The notes under the pieces: model-generated
The model's database searches: none
Seen by the model: the letters and a program-made list of their open reading frames with translations, nothing else
Told to the model about the DNA's origin: nothing
Program-made: the position numbers and the translations under genes
Assembly (NCBI RefSeq): GCF_000003815.2
Contig: NC_049983.1
Location: 1,963,917-2,009,174, forward strand
DNA from: Branchiostoma floridae
Taxonomy: Eukaryota > Chordata > Leptocardii > Amphioxiformes > Branchiostomatidae
DNA length: 45,258 nucleotides
Reading direction: 5' to 3'
Part shown: positions 9,352 through 20,000 of the stretch, piece after piece
Position numbering within the stretch: the stretch's first letter is position 1
How the letters are laid out: the number at the start of each line of letters is the position of its first letter

Positions 9352-9837
9352 AATTGTAGATGAATTCTCTTCTTCTCAAGCTCCGAAGAGAACTATGTTT
9401 TCCGACTATTTCACAGACAAGTACACACACCGTTAGGGTAGTGACCTTGTCTGCTCAGCCGTCGGAAAACTTGAAAAGGTCAACATATTCCATTTGCCAG
9501 AATGTCTTTGTTTAGCTCTAAAATAAGACAGTTTGTTCCCAGTCTACTTTAATCGGTAGTGATAAAGTCGTTGGAGTTTGCCAGCCAGTTGATTAAACTA
9601 GTTATTCAACATAGCAACACATAAATTTATTGACTCTTATTGACGCCCGTAACTACGTAACCTATGCCTTGCCGTATTGTCAAACCGATTATGAGATTTA
9701 CCAAGTCGCCTCCTGGGGTGGATCAGGCGAAATGAACTTGTCAAAATCACATTACATGTCGCGTAAGCCAAGTATAAGAAAGCAAAGGCAGTCCACTAAT
9801 ACTAATAGTCATGCAATAGAACCTGCACCGCTTATGG

Positions 9838-10079
9838 TCCACTCTCACTGCACTTGCGTCACACTTGCGTCACTTCGGGGTTTGAAAATTATTCAACGAA
9901 TTTCAGAGATAAAGAACGAATTTTCTTACTTTTTGTGTATTTTGTCGTCTTCTAAGTCATACTTTTACGTATTACCCAATATCTACATTATAACACATCG
10001 GAGAAAATAACAAAACAGTGACGCAGTGAAGGAACCACGCAGTAAGGCAAGCTTGACGCAAGTGCAATGAGAGTGCACC
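9838..10079. mobile_element. Small MITE with TGCACTTGCGTCA inverted ends
   Basis: CCACTCTCACTGCACTTGCG at the left is matched by the reverse complement of CTTGACGCAAGTGCAATGAG at the right. About 240 bp, no ORF. The right-hand duplicate keeps the left end at the same place (25798-25840) but lacks most of the rest, so the insertion predates the duplication. Confidence 0.65.
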
Positions 10080-10133
10080 TTTACTAAGACAACGTCTGCA
10101 CGGAGAACGTCCAAATCTTTTTCCACAGTCAAT

Positions 10134-11057
10134 TCGGTGGTTTTATTAGGTGGTTATAGCAAAGGACCAGGCGTTATGACACCATATATACCGAGGAACA
10201 GGTGGGTCATTAACCCTATTATCATATAGCTTACCCACACTGACCCATTTAAAAGTAGAGTAGAGTTTCCGGTTGAGTAGGAGCGACAAATTCCTTTATA
10301 AAACATACATATTTTATTCAGTACATAAATTTGAACAGTGAATTTGAACAACATAAAACTTGTACGTTAAATGTATTTCTGTTCCAAGGCTTAAAATAAG
10401 CACAAAGTCGATTCATTATGTTACAAACTGTTGCACGCTCCGTATTTCTCCACTCGCCCATTCTCCAGTTTGTCCAGTTCGTTCGTATTAGGTATTAAAT
10501 CTCTGCCGGCTTTCCTGAGGCATTCCGGGATTCCTGTGCTTCACAGCTCTTGAGAATCTCGTTGACTACGAACCCAGACACGACTTCTCCGAAGAAAGGT
10601 AGCATTTTGGTCCTCCAACGCCATGACCGCTACTCAATGGTGGGCCGTGGTGTTATTGTCGTCTGAACTTGAACGGGCGGGGGTGCAAATGATTTTATTT
10701 TCCATTTGCAGTTTAAATTGGACATGACTTGAAATGGATTTTATTGTCTTAAATATTATAGGTAATTCAATGTTGTTTTAAGACGGCAAATGTTTTCTTT
10801 GAACAAAGAAACACGGAGCAATCCCCCCTGCCATGCCAGTACTTATTCCCCTATCTTGGCAGATGGACGATTCCTGAATATCTCATTCTGATTGGCCAGC
10901 GTCCTGTTTGTCTGTCCTTCTGATTGGTTTAAACTTTCAAAAGTTTTAAATGCACATGTGCGATAATCAAAAATTTTATGCACGGCTGTTACGGCGTCAT
11001 AACCAGCATGAAATGTGGCCTTCTGATTGGCCCACGCCCCCTGGCTATATGATAATA
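10134..11057. mobile_element. MITE/foldback family with CATATAGC ends and ATTGG boxes, copy 1
   Basis: GGTGGTTATAGCAAA, GGACCAGGCGTTATGACACC and ATTATCATATAGC at the left; GGCGTCATAACCAGC, CTTCTGATTGGCCCACGCC and GGCTATATGATAAT at the right. The same ordered blocks occur at 19787-20483. TCTGATTGG (inverted CCAAT) occurs at least three times. Absent from the paralogous 25.8-26.5 kb region, so it inserted after the duplication. Confidence 0.65.
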
Positions 11058-11373
11058 AACGACATTGAATGCTTTATTGTGAATACAACTTACAAGTGAG
11101 GACTTGGGCTTCAAAAAGCGCATTACCTTATGGTCAAACATGACTAATACCTGTATTTCAATGAGAATAGACAGCTAGGGCATTTAAATATTCTATACGA
11201 TTTTATGAAGTGTCTTAATATGGTCATTTTTCATTAAAAACAATATCAACCAGAAGATAATAAACCAAGACAATCCACTCAACAGGGTCTGTAAAAAAGG
11301 TTATCATTACACGTCTTTGTAGAGCCCGGGACTGTAAATTTCTGGAAAAGTTCATGTTGATGAAACTGTTAGC

Positions 11374-12590
11374 ATGAGGTCTGTGTGTCGTAAAAGTTTG
11401 TTTGTACACATGTAACAAAAGATTCCATAAAACGTGGTCTTTCCAGATGATGGCCACCAGGAGACTTATTTGGTGGGACCCGTTTTAAATTCACTTAAGG
11501 TGAAAAGATCTGCTGAGTTATTCAGTTCTTCCACCACAGGTGACATGATAAGAAGTTAATAATTCTTTCCACTAACCTCTTATTGGAGAGTGGTTAATTG
11601 GGTCATGCTGCTAAACTATAAGCAAAAACCGTTTTATTGTTGTAAAGGTACTATTAACTAGACCACACATACGAACAGGCGTACATATGATTATAACGAT
11701 CTTTATTGCATCTTTTTTTTATCAAGCCCAATCGGAATAAAACAAATAAGTGTGTTCTAAACTAACTTAAGATAAAGAGAAACGTGTACTATGGATATAC
11801 AGTTTTCGTGCTTTTTTTTCCAAATGTACGCATGTATAAGTTATATTTTTTCAAGTCACAATTGAAAGTTTTTCGATTATATTAGTAATTGTTGATAACA
11901 TACTTTGTAAAACGAACATGTCATATTTTGCTACATAAGTACACCTAAGGCCTAACCATACACCACATAGATACATGTAAACTTAGGCATAGCATGAACA
12001 CTTGTCAGAACTTTACCGTACAGTAAAACTATTTTATATCGGACTCCTTTATATTCTATGAATTCATATCTAGCATTTTGAAATGCATGTCAATGAGCTA
12101 GAGAAAATGTCCTTACCTTACTGACCTATTAAAAACCTACCAGTGCTGGTTTTTAATGCTGTCGACGAATTGTCTTTCTCTGACATCTGAGCAATGGAAA
12201 CGTTGGAGTAAGAATAGTTTTGCCAACATACTCTTAAGGCATCTGTTCAATAGTTCTAGTCGACTAATAAAAAATATTTTTGTACACAACTAAACGTTTA
12301 AACAACCAACGTCGGTCACTTCCTTGGGGCAATTGTCACTTGTTTACATTGCACGACAGCATAGGTGTCGCTGCTTACGGACATAACAGAATAATATACT
12401 ATGAGTGGTTTATGTAATACTGACATCGCAAACAACACATCACACTTGCAGTCCTAAGAATGAATTGTGGTGAAATAAATGGATACAATTATAATACACA
12501 GTATGGTAAATTAAAAATGTGATTCTGAAATGTATGTTTCTGGAATCATAGCGGTCTATTATTTGAATGTAGTTAATTCTTGTGATACGT
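11374..12590. other. AT-rich spacer, no gene seen
   Basis: No conserved ORF or recognised repeat; the only ORF of note nearby (11224-11457, minus) lies mostly in the duplicated non-coding region. Confidence 0.4.
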
Positions 12591-12725
12591 CGATGTAGGT
12601 TAGACATCCAGGTAATAAGATAAACCAAAAAGTAGTTACTCAAGCAACTGTATATGGTTTTGGAAACGGCCAGACATTTCAACTGCTCTCCTGCAGTTTT
12701 CGTCAGTGACACTGAAGTGATCTGG
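12591..12725 (-). repeat. Hammerhead-like interspersed repeat, minus copy
   Basis: On the minus strand: CACTGACGAAAACTGC, then GCAGTTGAAATGTC, GCCGTTTCCAAAACC, and TTGCTTGAGTAACTAC. The core CTGACGA (12706-12700), an extra A, a 6-bp stem AACTGC/GCAGTT and GAAA (12680-12677) match CUGANGA-stem II-GAAA. It forms an inverted pair with 12990-13090, spaced by about 265 bp. Confidence 0.65.
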
Positions 12726-12989
12726 AAGAAATAGGTTTTTTTTACACTAATTTAGTAACTATGAATAAAGACAATTTCTTATGTCCAATAAGAAACGTTG
12801 TATTGTGCATGTGAGACGATTTTAGGTTGAAGACATTTTGGATTCTAAAAGAATGCAAAGGGAAAGGCAAAGGGAAGTTAAAGACAATTTGGATGAGAAG
12901 GGGAAACAAAGCTAAGTCACAGTTAATGCAAATGAGTTAATTAGCTCCTGTTGTATTGGTTGGGGGGGGGGAGATCTTGCATACCTGCT

Positions 12990-13090
12990 TCTTCCAGATC
13001 ACTTCAGTGTCACTGACGAAAACTGCGGGATAGCAGTTGAAACGTCTGACCGTTTCCAACACCATATCTAGTTGCTTGAGTAACTACCTT
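12990..13090 (+). repeat. Hammerhead-like interspersed repeat, plus copy
   Basis: CTGACGA (13013-13019), A, AACTGC (13021-13026), loop GGGATA, GCAGTT (13033-13038), GAAA (13039-13042), CGTC (13043-13046). About 100 bases match the inverse of 12625-12727 with few differences. The family is likely a SINE or Penelope-like element tail. Confidence 0.65.
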
Positions 13091-14039
13091 TTGGTGTAAT
13101 TCTTGTGATGTTCGTTTTGACGCTTTGTCACGAAGTAGGAATGCCTGTCAGATGAACCGTTTGCTGTTTAAGCATAACCTACTTACATAACTTTATACAT
13201 ATTCATGTTTTTTTAAAGCTTTGTTTCAAAGTTGAGGTTCTTGACAGATGAAAAGTTTGCTGTAGAAGCATTCAGAGGTAAATCCACATGTGGTAACCTG
13301 TGGGTTCTGACCAGCACTGCACATTACTAGTAGTACCGCACACGAAGTTCAATGGTCTCCTCAGGGTTACCGACCTGTTGGAAACGGAAAGTTGGTTAAT
13401 GTCAAGTTATATTAACAAGCATTCGATGTATTCTGATACATTAAAATTGTTATCAAGTTATGAGGTGGTCAGGGACAGATATTATGACTTTATGAAATGC
13501 ATCAGATAACGCCTTCAATAGTGAAGGCGGTTTTACAAAGGCATTATGTACTTGTTGATGTATGTTTGAAACGTCCTAACTGTTGTCAGAATACCACGGA
13601 GCGACTGCATGCACATCAACACAAATTAGATACAAGGGGTGATCAATATGTTCCTGGCCGTACCCGGAAAAGAATATGCGTAACACAAATCTCGGGGGGG
13701 CACATGAAACTTTTTTGTCAAAATCCTCAAAATTTCAAAACATTGCGGTCATTACTTTCCAGTCGACGTCCTCTTGAAAATCAGTACTTTATATACTATG
13801 TAGGGTCACCATGAAACATATATATAGATATAACTTTTTTTTTCAACATTGTTAAAGGCAAGAACGTTGCCGCCCTTTAATGCAGTGGGAGTGCACCTGC
13901 ATAGGTAAAGGCATACATTCTCTTGATATTAAAATATAGAGTTTTTATGGGTGACTGATTTCAAGATGACCACACCCTTGGTAGCCCGTCGTTAGAAATG
14001 AGAGGCTCAATTAACGTGTAATTACCTTTGCCAGAATGG
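13091..14039. other. Spacer without a recognised gene
   Basis: Contains a 105-codon plus ORF (13497-13814) with no recognised motif. CGCCTTCAATAGTGAAGGCG is a short perfect hairpin at about 13510. GATTTCAAGATGACC at 13959 recurs at 41951, suggesting a dispersed repeat. Confidence 0.4.
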
Positions 14040-14043
14040 CTAA

Positions 14044-15120
14044 GGTTATGTTTTGGGTTTGTGCGTCTGTTTGTCATGCTGTCTGTTGACTTGCTTGCTA
14101 AGGTACTGCAGCGGAACCTCCATATTTGATGTGTCGCGTTCTGAACATGCTGCGGTCGTGATTTTTGAGCTGTACATGGCCCTTGGAGCAGAGAGTGATT
14201 GCTGTAAGTTTGGGCCCACTAGCAACTTTGGGCGCCGGCTTTTTTTGTAGGCGCCGGCTTCCTTTCAAACTTCGGACGAGAATAACTGGAGAACGTGTAG
14301 ACGGATGGGGATGATTTTTGTTATGCAGAAAGATTAAGTGATGACCTGCATAATGGATTCAAATTATGCAAGGCGACAGCTGATTTCATAATTAATGAGT
14401 AACGTGAATACGTCCACCTCACTCACATGATGGGACTTTCAAACTTGTCGCATATGTATCTTGGAAGAAATAAATGTCGATAGGTATCAATAATGCAAAT
14501 TATGACATTATTTCCATAATTAATGGGGAAATATGAACTTGTTGACGGACCGTCAAGATATTGATATGTAGATAGCCTAAGTGAAGACGTGCACAATGAG
14601 ATACTAATTAAGCAATTTACAGCTAATTTGCATAAGTAATGAGGAAAGTTCTTAAATCCACTGCAGTCCATGATAGGATTTTAAAACTTGTCACATATAT
14701 GTAGCTGAGAAAGAGAAAATGTCACTAGATGTTAATTATGCAGATGACGACCTCATTTGTATAGTTAATGAAAAAATAGAATTAATCCACAGCGGTAAAT
14801 TATGGAACTTTCATACTGGAACATTATGAAGCTTAGTAAAGGTGAATGTTATTGGACAAAAACCATGCAAACATAATTAATCATGAAACACTAAAATGGA
14901 TTTAATTTCGCGGTAGCGGGAAATGGACTTTTCGCGGTGGATTTAAGTTCGCGGTTACACCATAGACTGCAATCTAATATCATTAATGTTCGCGGTGGTT
15001 TTAAATTCGCGAACATTAATCCATCGCCAACATTTCTGCATTTACAGTATCTTGTACACAGACAGAGAGACAGGCAAAAGCTACTGAAAATATAACCTCC
15101 ATGACATTTTATGGAGGTAA
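14044..15120 (+). repeat. 'ATGGAGGT' MITE family, copy 3, diverged and interrupted
   Basis: GGTTATGTTTTGGGTTTGTG plus CGTCTGTTTGTC corresponds to the left end of copy 2, and TTTGCATAAGTAATGAGGAAA-type blocks recur. It is interrupted at about 14890-15052 by a TTCGCGG MITE, and an end-like CCTCCATGACATTTTATGGAGG lies at 15099-15120. Confidence 0.6.
14890..15052. mobile_element. TTCGCGG-type MITE, copy 1 (nested)
   Basis: TTTCGCGGTAGCGGG, TTTTCGCGGTGG, GTTCGCGGTGGTTTTAAATT and CGCGAACATTAAT, ending with TTTCTGCATTTACAGTATC. Related copies lie at 37487-37667 and 38477-38671. Internally palindromic and CpG-dense in an AT-rich setting. Confidence 0.65.
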
Positions 15121-15345
15121 TTAAGGGTATATGTACATAACAACAATCTCAGTCTGAATTCTACTCCTTCCAGTGAAAGGTAGGTAAACTGTCATCTCCT
15201 ATTTCACTATTTGGTCTCAAATGGAGCTTTCCTCACAAAAATTCTTTTTAAAGCCATTTTCAGTCTTAACCCCCTCATGCATTCAACTCTGTCTCCAAAG
15301 GCTCAGCTCAAACTATTCAGTACATGTATCAAACCTATTATATTT

Positions 15346-16382
15346 ACCTCCATGAAATGTCATGGAGGTTATATTTTACCCTGCGTTTGTGTGTCCGTCT
15401 GTCTTTCTGTCTGTCAACAAGATAACCCAAGAACGGCTAAAGGGTTGGTTTCATACTTAGTGTGTTGGTAGGTTGTGATAAAAGCTAGAAGTGATTAGAT
15501 TCTGGGCCCCCAAGCGGCTATCCTTGGTACAGCAGCGCAAATTCTGGTTTTGCTATCTCGTGTTCTAAACAAGCTATGCTCCCAATTTTTGGGTGTTAAA
15601 TAGCTCGTGTGCTTAGAAATAAGTGACATAAGTTTCGGCCCCCTAGCGTCTAGTTTGGGATAGCAGGGGCATTTTTGTCAAAAACTTCTGAAGTAGATAA
15701 CTCAAGAAGGGAACAACGGATTTTCGCAATTTTTGGTATGTAAGTACCTTAGACAATGTTGTACAAGATAAAATACTAATCATGTAAAATCAAAATACAT
15801 TTGCATAATTAATGAGAATAGTCTATCATAGCAGTTTTTTCAATGTATCTCCTGTCCCGGAAATGATATGATTTTGACAATTGGGTGCTAGACAGATTTT
15901 AGCGTCATGAACTAGTGGGCCAAGTTTTAGCCCCCTAACATCTAATTTTGGAACTGCAGGGGTATTTTTGTCAAGACATTGCAAGGAAGATAACTGCAGA
16001 GAGGAATTATGGATTTCCATCATTTTAGGCATGCAGGTAGCTTAGGCAAAGATGTTCATAATGATATACATTTTATGCAAATGAGGACATGATTTGCATA
16101 ATTAATGAGGAAATTTAATAATTCCATTATTACAATAACTTGACTTCAATAAATGTAACAAATGTACATTATGATAGATGGAACATAAGCAAAATATGCT
16201 AATTAGGAACTGATTCGCATAATATATGCGAAAATTGCAATGAAATTTGCTCAATGGTTAATGATAGGAATTTCATACTTGACGTGTATGTTAGTCAATG
16301 GTGAACGTCACCGTGCAAGAATCATGAAAATGTGCAAGCCTGTTGCATAAAATTTACAAAAGCTTGACTATTTCATGGAGGT
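15346..16382. mobile_element. 'ATGGAGGT' MITE, copy 2, with 13-bp inverted ends
   Basis: ACCTCCATGAAAT (15346-15358) and ATTTCATGGAGGT (16370-16382) are perfect inverted repeats enclosing 1,037 bp. Right after it comes ATGAGGTCGCCGAACTCT, as after copy 1. No transposase ORF. Its position in the 3' flank or last intron of gene 1 could not be decided because the last exon of gene 1 was not found. Confidence 0.75.
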
Positions 16383-16400
16383 ATGAGGTCGCCGAACTCT

Positions 16401-16556
16401 ATTATATTATATTGTATTATATTATATTATATTATATCATATTATATTATATTATATTATATCATATCATATCATATCATATCATATCGTATCGTATCGT
16501 ATCGTATCGTATCGTATCATATCATATCATATCATATCATATCATATCATATCATA
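16401..16556 (+). repeat. Pentanucleotide array in homogeneous blocks
   Basis: ATTAT-type units, then ATATC, then GTATC, then ATATC again, about 30 units in all. It adjoins the right end of a MITE. The 5-bp period yields Tyr/Ile/Ser-only ORFs in several frames, which are not genes. Confidence 0.95.
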
Positions 16557-16903
16557 TGGTTGTGGGATTTGGGGCAGAACTAATCCAGATGACAATTGCC
16601 CCGCAGAAATTACACAGAACCAATTTTGTAAAATGTTCTCGGCATACATAGAAAATCAAGTAACATAGCTAGTAGAGCAGAGCTTGGGATGTTCCCAACT
16701 GACTTATGAATAGATAGATCCATACGTAAAGTCAAGTTTCGGCTACGCCTCAAACAGTTGGACTTTTGAACACATCCCCTCCAAGTGGACGCTTTACTCT
16801 GTCTGGAATATATACCGATTAATAGCTGTAAAAATACTGGTTACAACACGTAAGGGAAATTCTAAACGATACTCGCAAACTCGAGACAAAATGCTTTCTT
16901 TAC

Positions 16904-17020
16904 CTGTTGGTATAAACGCCTCTACAATAGTTGGTCCAGCACGTAGAGCGCTTCTTTTCTCCACGAACCAAGATGGTTTTGGTCCCTTCTTGGTAATCAT
17001 AGCGTAGGACTCTCTGTGCC
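16904..17020 (-). CDS. ILEI/F5-8C gene exon 6 (ILEI C-terminal part)
   Basis: Acceptor TCCCATGACAG, donor GTAAAG at 16903, phase 1-1. Encodes HRESYAMITKKGPKPSWFVE and GPTIVEAFIPT, matching the ILEI 'R-S-A-I--KG----WF-E' ending. The continuation below 16903 was not located. Confidence 0.8.
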
Positions 17021-20000
17021 CTGTCATGGGATAATAAGATATTGTTATAACATATGATGTTATTGTTATTGGGTGGTCTGCTACTCTCTCTTGGAAGCCA
17101 TGAGCTGAATTGCGAGGAGCTTACAATAGGCGGGGCTAGATCGCAAGTGTCTGCAGTGAGCTGCCATTCGGCGCCACTCAGGTGACCTCAATACGACTGT
17201 CGCAAGTGTCTGGAATGAGCTGCCATTTGGTGCCACTCAGGTGACCTCAATACGACTGTCGCAAGTGTCTGGAATGAGCTGCCATTCGGCGACACTCAGG
17301 TGACCTCAATACGACTGTCGCATGTGTCTGCAGCGAGCTGCCATTCGGTGCCACTCAGTCCTTTAAATACTTGCTAACTACCACTACATGATACTACTAC
17401 TAGTACACATAGATGGACTATCTACATTGCATAACATGAATGTGTAAAAAAATATTTGTTGAATTGAAATTGTGCCTCCCCCCTCCCCTTTATTATGTTC
17501 GAGAGCAGATCAAGGACATCGCCAAAAGGCGCCTGGTTGTGACGTAGTAAATGACGTCCAGCCAGAATCAAATTCTCCTATCATCTCAGAACAAGAAACA
17601 GTCATGCCTTCAAATACCAGAGTTACCAACCTAGGATTGATGTGTTCAAAAATTCGTACTTTCCCAGAACTACCGATAGAGTGGAATTTGTTAACACCAA
17701 GTACAGTAGGGGCATCTTCTCTGGGTACTTTTAAAGAACGCTTGCAGACAGATGTGCAAAAGTTAGGTGTGACGGGTCCTTCGGTGTAATATAACCAGCT
17801 GCTGTCGCGCCGCGTGCCTGCGAAGCTGGTGTGGTACGCCGAAGGGCGGTTATACCGGCTATATAGATACAGATACAAATATAGATGCAGATCTCCAAAC
17901 CTACCAGAAGTGATGGTCTGTCAAAAGTAAGAAGAGTTGTAGGCTGTAAATAGATTAGCACTGATCCTCTACATAAGGAAATATTATATATATATATATA
18001 CGGTACCTAGGCGAGTAACTGTAGATCCGTACGGTGCTAAACTGGATTGTCCTCCTGCCTGTTCGCCGCTGTCATGAACAACGACAACTATGATCCGTCC
18101 CTGCAGCGAAATGGGAGCAAAGATGATAGAATTATAAGATTGCATAAAGTGTGACGCTCCAGGACGTGATCGGACAGTTCCTACCAACGTTTATTTCAGA
18201 CATTCTCGCGTTGATATGACACTTATGTCTGTTCTAAATATATAGCATGTTCCTCTAAAGCAAGGTTCACAGTCCGTGTAGGATTCTTAGCCTTTACAAG
18301 ACTCCACAGGTCTCTGGAAAAGAATAAAGTTAATTGTTTATTGCAAATTCTTGCCCGTGGGCTAAGTGCAGGTAACATACAAGGTTCAAACAGTGTAAAA
18401 ACAATATCACTACAGTGTCTACTCTAGTCTAAAGCTAGTAAAAGCTAACTCTAGGTCCAGGGATATCTGGTTCGACTCCTTTTTCGAAGACAGTGGAAGA
18501 CGAAAAATCCCACCTTTTCTATTATGTGTGGGTTTTGTGATGTTCGAAGGAGAACTGTTTTCTTCTTGTCCATTAATGTGAGGAAGTTTGGGTGGAATTT
18601 GATGGCCTCTTTAAACAGCTCTTTTCTTTCGTGATTGTAGAGAGAGCAGTTTGACATAAAATGTGTTTCGTCTTCCACCACGTTCGACATACATTGTCTG
18701 CATGTTCTTTCACACACGGATAGAAATTAGACAAATATAGCCAGATAACATGCAAGCAGGAAAAAAAATGCGTGTTTGTAGACTTCAGTCATATGGAAAC
18801 ACATGATTTTGAGAACTGTCGTTATTAGCCCAAATGATAGCATATGTATCCTAAAAATCTACGTTTCGGACAATAACTCAAGTTGTATATTACAAGAAGA
18901 ATCTACCATACACTGGTCACCCTTCTTGCAAGGATGACCGGTATATCGACTGTGGTTACCTGTGCGACGTTTCCCAGAAAGGCTTCCATTTTTGTCGCCG
19001 CTTCAGCGTCGCCATAGGTGTCGAAATCAGCCTTGTTTACAACTTGTCCGGTCTGCTCATTCAAAACGAACACCTGATGCCCTCGCTTAACTGACATTAT
19101 AAAAAATAGTTAGTTAGTTAGTTAGTCCCATAGCCTTACGCTGATTTAATCAGTCGTAGGGGCAGCACGACAACTGTCATGCTGACTCAACAGGCGGCGC
19201 ATATCTCCTCTCCGGGGCATGGTGAATGATGTAAATCACCGTATGGCTGATACGACACGAAGGTTCACCAGGCCTCCGTCCGGGATATTTGTAGTGAATC
19301 ACCAACTCCAGACAGAATGGTTTGCTCCATCCACACCGCACCATCGCACGTGTGGGGGTTCTTTAACATGCATGGGGTGTGACTCTCCCCATACACGGGA
19401 CCTCCATTTAACGTCCTATCCGAGGGACGGCCCCAGCCGAAGCTAGGTACTCATTTTCACCTGAGTAAAGTGAGGAAAGTTGTGTAAAGTGTCTTTCCCA
19501 AGGGCACAAGATCGGTGGCACGACAGCCGGATTTGAACCCGCAACCTCTCGGTGCAGATCCGGACATGCTGCCACTGCGCCACGCCGTCTCACATGAAAA
19601 AAATAGACGCTTTATATTCGTCGTGTATTTCACTTAATTTTTCATCACTTGAAAGACAGTGTAATGAAAATGGGCAAAGAAAATTCTTAATGTTTAAAAC
19701 TTGTGTCTTTCGTTTAATTTATGTTGATGCAAAAGTATTGATAACTTGTACGCTGTCCTAACGGTTGGGAAAAGAAAGATGAATTAAGGGTTAATGACCC
19801 GCCCCGAGGTGTATATGGTGTCATAACGCCTGGTCTTTTGCTATAACCACCGAATAAAACCACCGAGTGAGCGAAGCGAACGAGTTGGTTTTATGAGGTG
19901 GTTATTTAAAAGACCAGGCGTTATGACACCATGTACACCGAGGAACAGATGGGTCATTAACGTTATTATCATATAGCCTACCCAAACTTGCAAACTCCTG

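Larger units (their letters stand above)
8990..11373. repeat. Left copy of an old segmental duplication (pairs with 24680-27054)
   Basis: Collinear homology by eye: GACCGAGGGTGATGC and TATATGCTATATGT (9033-9070 with 24700-24740), the signal exon (9216-9351 with 25308-25443), TTTACCAAGTCGCCT (9697 with 25667), CTAATAGTCATGCAATAGAA (9800 with 25765), ACGTCTTTGTAGAxCC and TGAAACTGTTAGC (11313-11373 with 26992-27054). The offset falls from about 16.0 to 15.7 kb because of indels and a MITE in the left copy. Homology stops at 11373, which corresponds to 46 bases before the ATG of the plus-strand gene in the right copy. Confidence 0.8.

Noticed and set aside
13497-13814. 105-codon plus ORF as a gene
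   Set aside because: No motif, no signal peptide, no splice partners; AT-rich context and lone ORF length are compatible with chance.
16343-16651. Plus ORFs rich in Tyr/Ile/Ser
   Set aside because: Translation of a pentanucleotide microsatellite in different frames.
18903-18959. Read-through of ILEI exon 4 to a stop at 18903 as the true protein end
   Set aside because: The CAG|GTAACC donor and the exact phase-0 fit and ILEI match of exon 5 make splicing much more likely.
19529-19591. tRNA gene candidate on the minus strand
   Set aside because: Head of a full-length SINE with tail; not an independent tRNA.
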